Shown: in pieces, positions 38,901 through 51,500 of the stretch
How positions within the stretch are numbered: the first letter of the stretch is position 1
Layout of the letters: every line of letters starts with the position of its first letter
Assembly (NCBI GenBank): GCA_037043235.1
Contig: JAWRVZ010000016.1
Coordinates: 934,501-998,500, forward strand
Source: Rhodeus uyekii
Lineage: Eukaryota > Chordata > Actinopteri > Cypriniformes > Acheilognathidae
Direction: 5' to 3'
Length of the DNA: 64,000 bases
The notes under the pieces: model-generated
The model's input: only the letters and a program-made list of their open reading frames with translations
Databases searched by the model: none
What the model was told of the DNA's origin: nothing
Position numbers and translations under genes: made by a program

Positions 38901-41147
38901 AGAAGATGATCCAAAAGGAAAGCAGCATGGCATAGAAGATGCCCTGACGGATGTCGCCAAACAGCAGCATCCAGGTCCAGTCGAAACCCACCGAGAACCA
39001 TTCCACTGGGATATTGATGAAGGTCATGGAGATTCCCAGAGCGAAGATAACCCTGAAAGAGAGCAAAGTGTACAGAGATAGAATCATTATCCATACTAGA
39101 AAAGATCACTTTATTACCAACATGTTTCCGAGAAGACATAAAAAGAGTAGAGCCACGGTGAACCAAAACATCAAAAAAGGTTCTTTGTTCTCTAGTGTTG
39201 GAAAGTAGGCATGCTGGGACAAGCTAAAAGACCATTCGGTGAGAGAGACTTCAAACGTATGAATCACATTCCAGCCTGCCTGATCAGGGCAGAGAGAGAC
39301 CATATTGTGTTGGAATGCTGGGAATTCCCCATGAGTTTAACTCTGGCGAGGGTATGAAGGGGAGTTTGTTGCCAAAGTGATCAAAGCAGGTTCAGTCGTC
39401 AAAAAGCAAAACTTGATATTAAATGACAAGCGATCCCACAATAAAGAAAAGGATACTTTCAAAAAATTAAAACTTATGGATCAAGTTCAAAAAGCTATTT
39501 AAATACAGTTTTCATGGTACAACAATTCAAAAGATTTTTTTTAATATATATATTAAAAGCACATTAAATTGATTAAAATCATTATAGATAACAGTTTTAT
39601 TACAAATAAATGTTAGCATTTTAAACTTTCTAGTCAAAGATAGATCACAGTTTCCACAAAATTATTTAGCAGCATAACGGTTTTCAACATTGACATTGTC
39701 TTGAGGGGCAAATCAAAAACTAAAATAATTATAAGTTGCAGGGATAACTACGAGTTAAGATTCCTCTTAAACATCAAGCGCACATAAAGCTAGCCGTGAA
39801 GAGCAATAAGACAGCACACATCCATGACGTCAACTGAAAAAAGCTGTTCCCTGGAGACTCGTGCAACTTGCTCACACGCAGCGCCTCTGTCGGCTCCACT
39901 GGCATGAAGCGGTACTCTGGCATCACTCCAATAATAAGAAAATCAGCAGGGAGCTCATGTCACACATTCTTGGGCTTCTCTCTTAGAGATGTAAAAAAAA
40001 AAAAAAAAAAGGATCCGTTCCATCTTCAAAGTTCCATCTTGATGCTCTAGTGCAAAAATGTGCTAGATGGCTCAGCAAAGCTTTTAAAACATGAAATAAT
40101 TATTATCCTGCCTGCGAGTCGCAAAAAGTATGACTGCCTAAGAGCTTTCGGTCTTCTGGGACTGCTGGAGCCAAACCAGAGGGAGAAAGAAATGGATGGA
40201 TGGTGCATTTGTTATTTAGTGTGTAAAAAAGAAAGATGAAGTGAAATGATGAATACAATTTCTCCAGGAAACATCCATAACATCAGATCTTGGCCACCTG
40301 ACTAAAATAGTGTTATATCAGACACTTTTCAGAGCAAAGCATTCTGTATTGAGAAGTAAAAGCTAAATAAATGCATTTCAGCAGCTCAAACAATTAAGGC
40401 AAGGTCAGTGTTTGATTGTCATGGAATGAGTGTCATGTAACGTAATGCAAGTTTCTTTAAATACACGTGTGTACCATACACATAAATGTAAAAGTGTGAA
40501 ATACCATATTTAGAGACCCGAATATCCCAGAGACTGGAGTCATACCACATACCAGCACTGCAAAACAAACCATAACCCCTTTCAACCAAATATTAATGCC
40601 CTGCCAACCACCCCAGCCAGAAAATTAATAATAAAATGTTTCCCATGGTCACACCAGTGTGAAGATCCAAGTTCTTATATTACTTTATCCCATTAACCAG
40701 TAAACTAATAATATCAGAAATACAGTAATCCCTCGCCACTTCTCAGTTCAAGTTTCGCGGCCTCAGTGCATCGAAAAATATCGCGTTCCCGGCGCAAGAT
40801 CAACCAATGAGAGCACGAGTGGAGAGGGAGCCTCGTCGACTCTCTCAGAAGCAAATGTTGACGATCCAGCACTGATATCTGACGATGAGGCGCTTCCCGA
40901 ACTGATTTAAAGGCCTCATTATACCAGTGCAGCAACACCATCATCATCATCACATTCATGGAACCGCACAGGTCTGTCATCGGCGTCATTACTGGAGTCT
41001 CAAGATACTACTGTCATTCATGAGTCTAGAACACCATAATACATATTGTATTAGCGAGAGTAAATGTATAATATTAAGCTTTTATAATTAAATAGATTTA
41101 ATTAAAATATAAAGTATAAATATACATATTTTAAACATTCTGGTACC

Positions 41148-41191
<44 letters not shown>

Positions 41192-42322
41192 GAAATTCCT
41201 AGGGGGGCCATCCTACTTTGCGGATTTTCATCTATCGCGGGGGGTTCCAGTCCACATTAACCGTGATAAACGAGGGATCGCTGTGTTCCAGTCCCATGTT
41301 AACTTTTGACCTGGAAGCCAAGTTTAATGTAATTAAAATCTAAGGAAGTGAATGGAAACACAGCTTTACTTTTCCAGCAGGACCGGTGGCCTGGTCATCT
41401 GTGTGATTCTCTTCCAGTACCAGATCATGATAATGAGGATGCTGGGAGTGAGGAACGTCTTCATGGCAAACCAAACCTTGGTGAAACCACCGTTTTGATG
41501 GATGCCCTGGAAAGTTAGATTGAGAGGGACATTACCATGACATCATGAGAAACACATTAAAGACACTTAATTGATGGGTATAGTTGTTTGCTGAGAGTCA
41601 AATAAGAGGAGCAAGCCAAACAAAAGTGAAGATTAAGAGGTGATGCAGTCCAGATGTCTTCAGTCCACTAACATTTGTATAACCATTGCCCTGTCCAGAA
41701 GTGCGTGCCAATTACAACAAGCCGAGACTGGGCCAAAATCCTCCCATGCAAACAATGCTCAAACAAAACCAACTACACAATGGTGAGTTTTAACCATGCA
41801 TCATATGACTGTATTCATCAAAGTCACAGTCTGAAGACTCACCACTAGACGGATGTCTTTGATCTCTCCAATCCCAATGTTGACTTTTTTGCGTTCGTTG
41901 ACGGGTAGCCGGATGTTGAGAAGATAGTACTTATGAGCCACGCTGCCAACCTCCATAAAGGGCAACAAGTCACAATCATAGTAACGGCCCTCGTTCTCAG
42001 ACGTCTGGAAAAAAATAATAATAATACAGAGATGGAGAGAACTAAACATGGACAAGTTATATTCAGATTGACAATTTGTGAATAAATCAGTCAACGGCAA
42101 GCTGCAGCTGTGTAGCTTGTAGAACGGTCTCAACATTTCCAGTAAGGGGTGTGTTTGGATCTGGTGTGGGTCATAAATAAATAGTGCGTTTACCTTGGTT
42201 GCAGTGAAATTGCAGCTCAGTTTGCGATGTTCAATGGAATGGGCCATCTCTGTCCACTCACTCAGAGTGCTGTCTCTGTAGGCCAGACCAACGTCCATGG
42301 TGACCAAAGCTCCATCACCTAC

Positions 42323-42364
<42 letters not shown>

Positions 42365-45300
42365 TTGAACACACTTCAGATTAAAATATCAGGATATTGC
42401 ACTTTAACCAGTAACAGTTGCTGCATTTTAGAGTAGTCAATTAATATGATTAAGTAACCCATATGACTTTTCTTCTGTGCAGCACAAAAAGCGACTGAAA
42501 GAATATCCCAAATTATTAAAGTAAACGAGGACTGGGAGTCTCAAGCACCAAAACAACAATGAAGTATTCATTACAAAAATGGTTCATATGACTCGTTTTA
42601 CAAGTTAATCCAAGTCCGCTGAACACATACAATAGCAACTGACTGAACATTTTTATTTACATATATATTTTTGTCTCCTCAGTTAACCACAAACTGAATT
42701 AGGGTTGGAGTCACAAAACTTTAAGAACGTATTATTGTCAAATTTAAGAATAAAAGTTAAGAATACTTTTATTGTAGAAAAACAAAGCATTTAAGAATTA
42801 TAATTTCTTCATATTGATCCAAACATAAAAATAATTTACATTTCAATTCTTGAAAAGAAAGTTCTTAATCACAGTGAATAACTTAGGATAACTTCAAACG
42901 TGTTTTAAATGCACAATAGTAAAATTCAAGAAATGATTGAACTTCTCTCTTAAGATTATTTCTGTGAATTAACGATTTAGGCCAATTTTGTGAACCAGAT
43001 CAAACGATTATTTGAAATGATCATGTCATAATTCTAAGTGAGTGTTAAATTCAGTTACTCACACAACCATTTATCTTATAATGCAGTCGCATGAACCATT
43101 TTTACTGTACTTTGTCATTTCAAAATGTAACGATATTAGCCAAGATATCGCTCAAATTCACACTGTGTTCTGAAAAAAAGTCCCATAGGCTCTCAACAAC
43201 ATGAGGATAACTAAATGACAGTTTTTATTTTGAGATGACTCCAATCTCTTTAAGACCTTCAAATGACTGAAGAACCGCAGCAGACATTTCAGTCCAAATG
43301 CAGACAATGATTCATGACAGCTCATACCATTCTCATGAACAAGTTGTTGTGGGGCTAAAAGTAGCTCAAGGTAACCTGGGAGTCATTTAATCTATGGACA
43401 CCCTATTCAAGTCAATCATGGCCGAATGTTCAAAACTCAAGTGATTACCCATGTGGGATTGTCAAAGTATTAGAGAGTCATGTGGTATGATTCTCCTGAG
43501 CTTTGGAGAAGGAGGAGGTGGTCGCTGGGAAAGGGGCCCGTGGTTTAGATCGCTTTGCACAGCCCTGTGTGTTCCACTTCACCTCTAAAGAGATCCTTGT
43601 TGTGTTATGAAACAAGCTGGAGAGCGCTAAAGAGAATTCCTGGACATGGAGGGCTGAGCTTTATGGGGGAGGGGCAGGAGGTAAAGAAAGGCAGAGAGCG
43701 GCAGACATTATTAGCCTGGTCCTCTCTCCTCCAGCATGTCTGCAGTGGCCCCCACCTACGAGCGGCTGTGCCAGAGAGCTTTGAATGTCAGCTTAGCGCA
43801 CACAAACATTCCGCCCGGGCGCAGCGCGCATCACCCCGGCGACTAAGCCATTTCAACAGCTGTGTTATTGCTGGAGACCGGCCAAACGGTTGCTGCTTGG
43901 GCCAGAGAGATGAGTAAGTGAGAATCGACGGCACTCCATGGAAAATGAAGCAGAGGGGATGGTGACAGAAGCGTCTGTATACACTTTTATGGGCCAGAGA
44001 GAGGAGAAAGTGATAAGTCTCCAGAAAAAAAAAAGAATACTCAAACAGTGCATTCAAGTAACCGTACTTTGTTAATGTCCATCTTGGTTTAAAACTTAAG
44101 TTCGATTGCAATTATCCAGAGCATCCTCAATCATACACCTTGGCCCAGTTCACTCGCAGTTTACTTGGCACACATTTGATTTTTAGCTTTTTAACTGCTA
44201 AAATAATGCTTGCTTATCCCTTTTAATTTTGCAGTGTTTGCAAAAAGTATGTGGTTGGGGGTGGGTTCCCCTAAAATTATGGGGGGCTTGTGCCTCAGTG
44301 ATGATCAAACTCTGGAAACACCCCTGGCTAGTGATCCTGGTAACGGATTCATTACAATAACCTGAAAGTAGAAATGCAGGACTTATCAAAAGGATTCTGT
44401 ACACATCTTGTGAACTAGAATGGAGTAGAATTATGCCGTTATAGAATTCTATAAAATGATACATTTTACGGATTTGGTAAAAAGAAAGATTGTAACATAA
44501 AATGATATACTCTGTGTAGGGGTATAGTGATTTGTGACATATCAAATTAAATTTTATATATACACATACATATACACACACACACAGAGTAATACCTCGG
44601 TTTATGAGTTGAATTCGTTCCAAGAGCGAGCTCGTAAACCAAAATGCTCATACACCAAAACAATATTCCCCATAAGAATGCACTAAAAATCAACCTAATC
44701 GTTCCACACGACCATAAACGCCCATTTTAAATATTTTTTTGGTTTTACCCCATTAATTGCAGTTAAAATTATAACCATTAAGATCTCATATAAATACTAA
44801 TTAATAATTGACAATTAAACTATAAAAATACTTGACAATTTACTGTAACGCACTTCAGATTTGAGCAGCGTGTGTGGAGGAGACGAGATGAGGAGGGGGG
44901 AACGGGGAAAGAAAGGGAAAACACAAAACCCGGATTCAAGTGCAAATGAGTGAATTTATTATAATAGTGCAGAAAACAAACGAAGTGATAATCCAGAGTG
45001 AAAGTCATGGAACATGGGAGACGGGGAGCCGTGAACGAATGTGGGGAGATGTGTGTCAGTGCTCAGTGACCACGGCCCCTTTCACACACACACACACACA
45101 CACAGGCAGAACTAGGAGACAATGAATTCATGAACCGTGACAGTTACTGCTTAGAGGTACTGTACGTGTATATTTCACTATGTGAACAATAGCAATCAAT
45201 TAATTAATGTTAACAACAGGAGGTAAAACCGCTGTAAATCCCTTATTAAAGCATCACTGTGGTGAATGATGCAGCCAAACCAAGCTACGCTGAGAGAATG

Positions 45301-48300
45301 ATCGAGTTAAGGGGTGATAAAGGGGTTGGAACCGCATGACTGTCTTATGAGAGGCTGTCATTAGGACTTTTCCATACAAAAATGCGCGTTGGTGAGGGAA
45401 AAATTATCTCGCACACCGATTTGACCCTCCATGCTCGTACACCGATTTGCTCGTATACTAAGTCGCTCGTAAACCGAGGTATTAATATATATATATTATA
45501 TATTAATATATATATTCCCGGGATTTTACAAACCCCTCAGGGGAGTGCGGGCTATATCCAAAAAAAATTACACTTAAGAATATTTCAATATATTTGTTAC
45601 GTCCCTGAGGACATAAGGGGTTTTTGTGGTATTTTCTTTCGGTTTTTCTTTCTTGCGAGGGTTGTTGTCTCTGGCGCTTGTACTATCACTCTGACAGGTG
45701 GCGCTGATGGGCTGTCTAACCTGTCAATCATGCAAGAAGACGTGATTGGCTGTGCTGCATGAGGGCGGGCTCTTCTCATCTCATCCGATGATCAACACCT
45801 GTTGACACCCTTCTTAAGGGACGTGCTGCTGCACAGCGGGAGAGATTGCTTTTTCTTTTTGTTCTGATTCTGACTTGTGTTTTTTTTTCTTATTGTTTGA
45901 ATTTCGCACACAAGCACTGTGTACCGAGCCTGAACAGTTATGGATAATTTATGTCATGCGAGCAACATTCGAAATGTGAACTTACACAAAAAAAAAGTTC
46001 ATAAATCTATGGGTGTGGGTTATGCCAACGATTTTTACACAAAACCCCAAAAGCCGCGGGCTATATGAGGGTGTGGATTTTCTGCATCTGCAGGTTATAT
46101 GCGGGAAAATACGGTATATACAGACACTTTAAAAAATTGCTTTAAAATCATTGTGTCTGCCTAAATAAATACCTTTTATTAACCACTACTCTTATATTGT
46201 ACTTTTTATTTTTTCCCATTACTTGGACACACTCACATCTGATAACAGATTACACTAAATTGTTATGTAGAAACATTCCTTTTCTGTAAAGCTGCTTTAG
46301 AACAATATGTATTGTGAAAAGCACCATACTAATAAATGTGAACTGAATGTCATGCAGCAGTGCAGTCGCCACAGCAGCTGGCCAAAGTTCTTCTACAGAG
46401 TTTAGTAACACAATGCATTTAGAAGTTGCTTTGTATTGGCGTCTTTACCCATGTGCCATCTGTAATTTTGAAGTAGTAGTAACAAGCCCCTCTATTTATC
46501 TTTCTGTTACTTTTTCAGAATGAACTGACTTTCCAAACATTGCACAGTTGGGTGAATGTTAAGTGCCAAAAGAATTCCTGCAAGGACCTTATTAGAAGAG
46601 ACCGTCGACAGTCTGTGAGGTCTTGCCCAAAGAACAGGACACAGAGAGAGAGAAACAGCTCTGGCAGCAGATCACACAAAACTCATGGTAAACACATAAC
46701 ATCTGGCTGAGGAGGATCTTCTAGGAGAGCAGATTCCAGATGGTGCCACAAAACTCTGAACAACAAAAAGTTTCTTCAAGTGCTGAATGCATAAGGCATA
46801 GAGCAATGATCTGTGTTAAAGACAAGTATAGTGAAAACATTTTGCTAAACAAGTGACAAAGAAATTATTTTTTGCTGGTTTATGCACAAGCACGTGCTTC
46901 AGGGTGGAGTACATAACATCTGGAGCATAGCGGCTTCCACACTAGCAGTTAATGTGTGAAGAAACCAAAAAGACTCCTCCTATATTTCTCAAGACACGAA
47001 TAGCCAAAAGGTGTTCCTGCTGCTAGAAGGAGCCGATGTTCCGCTCACTTTCCCAGACTGCTCTAGCTCGACAATGGCTCTTCATTAGTGGCCAGTGTTA
47101 TCCGCTTAATCCCGTCTTTGAAAGGGCTGAATTGGAGCCGTTCCAGATCCACACCCTCCCACAACCAGACGATTTTAAATGGCAAGTCTACATGGCTGGA
47201 ACCAGTCAGGTTCAGACAAAGACACAGTAACTTGAAAAATCAAGAGAAACTGTCAAGAAGAAAATGATTCAAAACAGAAATTGTGATGGAAAGTGAAAGG
47301 CAAAAGTATTGATTTTATAATAAATCCAAAAGCAAAACATGTGAAAAGAACTTAAGGGAGTAGAAGTGGCAAATGAGTGATCGTTCACATTTATGCATTT
47401 GGCAGACGCTTTTATCCAAAGAGACTTACATTGCATTTAAGAAACACATTGACATTCTAATCAGTTCTTGCTTTCCCTGGGAATCAAACCCATGACTGTT
47501 GTTTGAGCTACTGATTATAGTGATCATTTCATTTTAAAAGTGTTTGTTTTCCACCAGGTGACAAATCTTCCACTAAAGTATGGCACATATTCCATGTTAT
47601 CTCTTTGAATGAAAATGAGAATTGTACAGCACAAACAGCTTTTTTCACAGCTAAAAATTAAAAAAAATATTTTACCCATATATCACCAATCCACAGTAAA
47701 ATAAGGTTTGTCAATATTTAATTGGGGTTGAGCCCTTCTAATCTTGAGCAATTGTAGCAAACTAATATGCTCAATTATTAATAGACAATTTAGTTTTCAC
47801 TAATCCAGATACATTTGAAAACACATCTCTCTCTTTCCATCTTGTCCTGCAAAAACTACACCAGTAAGTGCTTCTAAAATGAATGTACCCGAAAAATAGC
47901 ATGAGATCCATGTTCTCTTAGCGTCTTCTCAGTGAGCTGTTATTACGTTTTACTTGTGCACAATAAAATGATATAAGCATTATCTGATGTTTCAGTGTGG
48001 ACAGGAAACTATAGGAAATAGTTTGAAAACACTAGTATGGATGGAGAGCTTTTGAAACAAAAACGCTGATTTCAAATCTATCTCTGGATTAATGTAGACA
48101 AAGCCTTAATCTTCAAATGTTGATTTTGTATGTGCATCTTAATTCATGAAATGGCAATGAAACCAGATGGCAGAACTACATTCCTTCTATTATCCTCCAA
48201 TTGTCTGTGTCAAAGCCTAGAGTAGTTCCCCCCTACCTGCATGCTGACTAAATCCTTATTGAGGTCCCTCAGGCTCCAACTACAACAGTGAGAAAATAGA

Positions 48301-51266
48301 CCATCTATCATTGTTAGTCATCTCACAGCATGTGAGAAATCCAATCTACTTTTGGGTGAAAAGAATGGGAAATTCCTCTGGGTGTTCATGTGTTCTCTCC
48401 TACGCTTTCAGCAAAACAGTGATATTCTCACTAGCTTAAAAACCCATATCTAATTTTTGGGGGGGTAAACGAGCAACCTTCAAACACACCAAAACAAACA
48501 CATATAATCACACATTTTCATTACTTACCAATTGGGTTTTGCATTTTGAAGGCGATGTCAAACTGGAGGATAACCAATATGAACTGGAACCAGGCACTCA
48601 TCTCTCTGTTGGGTAGAGGAATGTGGACTGCAAACACAATGTTATTGGCCTCGATTCTCTTGGCCGTGGCTTCATCAAAGTCTCTGATCTTGCTGCACTG
48701 GTCAGGGCCCCATGGCATGAACCATTTAGGGCCCTTATGGTGGATCTTCATGGTGTCCACACACTTGGTGGCCAGGTAGTGAACGGCAGTGGTGGGGCTC
48801 GGAGCTACGGAAACAGATTTGAATGATTTATTATTCATTTTAATCTGTATAACAAGTTGTAACAGCTAACTTTAATTATTATTATTAAAGAGGGGGAAAA
48901 AAATGTAAAATGCTTGGGAGAATTTATATACATTTATCTTCCATCTATAAATTTGGTAATTACTGCTATTGAGATGACATCATGACCCCTTTGAATGTTT
49001 TCAACCACTCAAATTTTATAGTTTCATAAATTTAACAAAAAAACACGAACAATGATTTGTAAATAATAAACTCTTACATAAATTGGAAAATTAAATAATA
49101 GAAATTCATGTGTGCATATCAATAAAACAATGTGGACAGAGAAAAATTTGAAAATTAACACTTATTTAGCAAGAACGCATTAAAAATAATTAAAACTTAA
49201 AGTATAAATACACACATTTCAAATAAATGCTGCTCTCTTGGACTTTCCACCAAAGTACCCTGATCAAAAGGTATCCTGGCTACCACAAAATTATGAAGCG
49301 ACACAACCGTTTCCAATTGAGAAGTAAAATTTTACTTAATTTGCAAATCAGCATGTTAGAACAATTCTGAAGGATCATGTGACAATGCAGACTGGAACAA
49401 ATCACATTTATTTTACAGTATTAAAAACCAAAAACAGTCAAATCGGAATAGCATCTCAATTTTACTCCATTGATCAAATACATGCAGCCCCAAACTCACT
49501 AATGGTAGTGTATAATGAAACAAAGGGCCTAGGCAATGAATACAAGACTCGTAAAGCGATCCTCTGATAAACTCTTGCTCAGAAGGATTCATTAGCATGA
49601 GAAAGTACGGACAGGCTTCCTCCACAATTCAGGAGGCTGGTCCTGGCCATTTGTTAAGTATGAGTCAATAGATCCCTTCCTGGGTCATTGAGGACATCTG
49701 AAGTGACCAGGAAGTGAGAGATAATGCAAACCAGCCTATGGCTTGAGGGAACTGTTCTGGTCTCCATTCCAATCACCAAAGCAAATTCAAAAGCACCATT
49801 AAAACGCTCACAATACCTAAAAAGTATTTTTTGAGGGGTACAAAATGTACTAGGCAAAAAAAATTCGCTATACTAAACCTCTCAAAGTTCAATTACTCAT
49901 AGACCCACAATCCTGGGAACAAACCCTCTTCAAAATACCACCATAAAACAATAGTGGCCTATCGGCCCGGTGACCTCATGCCGTGTTTAAGATGTCCAAT
50001 AACAGGGGGAGCAGTGCGCCTTTCTACTCAATTACCCAGTCTGCCACCAGCCACCGAACAAGCACAAAGGAATCCCGCTTCATTAAATCAATCCCAGGCA
50101 AGAACAGCCAAAGCAAGCTAATTTATCACCATTCATCTCACATTCTGCAGGAGACCAAGAAATGATTCCCTTCCTATCAAAGCCAGAAGGAAGTCTGAGG
50201 ATGCAAAGAGGATGAGGACAAACCATTGGAGCAAAACAGAACGTGTTACATAAAAAAGAAGGGGATGTTTAATCGCTATACAGTGAAACAATGCACAGGA
50301 GAGCCTGTGGGCACAGAGGGATTATCTGGTCAGATGTTAGATCAAAGAAAAGTTCTAGAGATGCACCTCCATTAACCCTTTACTGGCTGATGTGAAGCGC
50401 CAGCTTTCACTGTAAAATACATGACCAGCACAAGTTAATTCACTAAAATGAACAAAAAATGCTTGCAATATATCGCACTGTTCAAAGATATTTTAGTCTA
50501 TTGTTTCCACACAGAATATTGTCTATGCCGTTAATGCTTTTGTTTGGTTGTAAATATGTTCCTTAAGCGTTGTAATAAGGTTTCCATCGAGTTGTATTAG
50601 TCTATGTGCTCTAAAATCGAGTTATAAAGAACAGTTATTAAAAAGCTGTTCTAAAATATAAAGTGAACATGGAGAAGGTTTGCGATATTTTATACACAGG
50701 GTGCAAGTATATAAATGGAAAAAAAAATCTCTTAATAGATATTAAGCTATTTTTAAAACAACACAGACCGAGCAATAAACTCTTTCGAGGTCATATTCAA
50801 GCTCAAGTGGGTTTAAATAAACGGAGTCTTTCTCCGTCTGGCTCCTCGTGGCATTTTCAGGTACCCCGGGAAAACAAGACACTTCAAGGCGCAGAAGTAA
50901 CGAGTAAAAATAAATGTGGCGTCAATTGTATCGGCTCTCAAACTTACAGGCGGAACAGCACAAAGACCGCAGCCGTCGACGGGTGAAAATAAGCGCCCAT
51001 CTTTGACACTACTGTAACAAAGCCATTCCACAACTTTTCACTCCATGCCATTAAGCAAGACTGATTTTTCTTTTTTCTCAAAAGGACACAGCAGAACACA
51101 ATGTGCAGAAAAAGCCCGAACTATCAAATCTAAGGCGGATTTGTAAAAGTAGCTACTCACCAATCAGTCCTCCGACCATAAAGGAGAACGCCTGGAATAA
51201 AAGGAGGATTACTCCCACAATCACCAACTTTTTGGTGCTCATATTCTCAATAATTGCTCCAGCCAT
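33000..51266 (-). CDS. wls: Wntless, Wnt ligand secretion mediator (multi-pass membrane carrier)
   Basis: Twelve minus-strand exons join in frame to 542 residues (human WLS 541): 51161-51266, 48529-48804, 42194-42318, 41843-42004, 41370-41506, 38884-39052, 38644-38741, 38449-38512, 37965-38108, 37761-37844, 37518-37671, 33000-33109. The N-terminus MAGAIIENMSTKKL leads into a first membrane helix (about residues 15-34). The luminal GOLD-like Wnt-binding region follows (about 36-230, e.g. HIPLPNREMSAWFQF, EGRYYDCDLLPFMEVGS), then the multi-helix bundle (FINIPVEWFS, FDWTWMLLFGD, NSAFFTGIYGMWNLY). It escorts lipidated Wnt from ER/Golgi to the surface and is recycled by retromer. The tail ends KEAQE, the known ER-return signal. 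All donors are GT and all acceptors AG. I saw no disabling lesion. Confidence 0.97.
33110..37517 (-). other. wls: wls intron 11
   Basis: 4.4 kb between coding exons 12 and 11. No extra exon is recognised. A fragment of the GGGATAGTTCACCC repeat lies at about 35590-35720. The stretch from about 35.9 to 36.6 kb is repeat-poor and GC-richer and may hold regulatory DNA. Confidence 0.5.
39053..41369 (-). other. wls: wls intron 5
   Basis: Contains a pogo/Tigger-like family B element, an A18 run at about 39990-40010, and a GC-richer open patch at about 39800-39955 (see findings). No WLS coding homology is present. Confidence 0.5.
40723..41283. mobile_element. Pogo/Tigger-like element, family B copy 2
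   Basis: Begins CAGTAATCCCTCGCCACTTC after TA and ends AAACGAGGGATCGCTG. The right-hand TA has become TG or is lost. It shares the interior (for example GAGCACGAGTGGAGAGGGAG) with 19574-20286 but lacks about 150 internal bases. It has acquired an (AC)n(AT)n run at 41154-41190. Confidence 0.8.
42324..42363. repeat. (CAA)n microsatellite adjoining wls exon 3 acceptor
   Basis: About 13 CAA units. On the transcribed (minus) strand this is a (TTG)n tract ending 6 bases before the exon 3 boundary, occupying the place of the polypyrimidine tract. Confidence 0.95.
44585..45485. mobile_element. Pogo/Tigger-like element, family A copy 2 (inverted)
   Basis: The ends read GAGTAATACCTCGGTTTATG and CGTAAACCGAGGTATTAAT. 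The interior matches 13930-14644 in reverse, for example TTCCAAGAGCGAGCTCGTA and the TTTGACCCTCCATGCTCGTA block. It is about 900 bp, longer than copy 1, and carries a small (CA)n at 45083-45104. It lies within wls intron 2. Confidence 0.75.
47386..47512 (-). repeat. tRNA-derived SINE in wls intron 2
   Basis: The tail AAGTCTCTTTGGATAAAAGC GTCTGCC is well kept on the minus strand. The tRNA-like head has lost about 20 bases, so the A and B boxes are closer than normal. Confidence 0.8.
48805..51160 (-). other. wls: wls intron 1
   Basis: 2.4 kb, no further exon. Positions 49620-49810 and 49970-50130 are less AT-rich and repeat-free, and are candidate intronic regulatory blocks. Confidence 0.5.
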
Positions 51267-51500
51267 TTTCAAAGTGTCTATTTCGCTAGGATTGAATGGA
51301 AAGAAACGAAAGTCACGGCATCCAGGTGGACCAGTGCGCTGTCCGAGATTAAGTGCGCGACACGGGCTGCGTCTCAAATCCTGGCGAAGCGAGCGAGTCG
51401 CGCTCTTCACAGGGAACTACAGGGGGAAAGGGAACGAGCACGTGACCCACCCCGCATCAGGAACTCGGAGGAAAAGGGTGCACGTGACGTCATGCAAGAC
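51267..51500 (-). promoter_or_regulatory. wls: Probable wls promoter and 5' UTR with E-boxes and CRE
   Basis: A CpG-rich island directly upstream of the wls ATG. CACGTG E-boxes occur at 51439-51444 and 51481-51486. A palindromic CRE, TGACGTCA, at 51485-51492 overlaps the second E-box by two bases. No TATA box is seen. The transcription start is probably between about 51290 and 51410, but that is inferred. Confidence 0.6.

Larger units (their letters stand above)
42319..48528 (-). other. wls: wls intron 2
   Basis: 6.2 kb with no WLS-like exon. It holds a (CAA)n repeat against the exon 3 acceptor, a family A Tigger-like element, a SINE, a possible LTR-like segment near 45.6-45.9 kb, and two GC-richer candidate regulatory blocks (43.48-43.99 and about 46.9-47.2 kb). 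Confidence 0.55.

Noticed and set aside
38770..39208. Plus-strand frames of 85-103 codons
   Set aside because: Antisense shadows of wls exon 6, whose minus-strand reading is conserved and spliced in phase.
41801..42307. A single 168-codon minus-strand frame as one protein
   Set aside because: It is wls exons 3 and 4 read through an intron. The spliced structure with phase-matched GT/AG sites is better.
44233..44330. Possible second short hAT-like MITE (CAGTGTTTGC ... ACACCCCTG)
   Set aside because: The ends resemble hAT termini, but I found no 8-bp target duplication and the inverted repeat is weak.
45382..45762. Plus-strand frame of 126 codons
   Set aside because: It starts within a Tigger-like element and runs through AT-rich repeat sequence. 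No recognisable domain.
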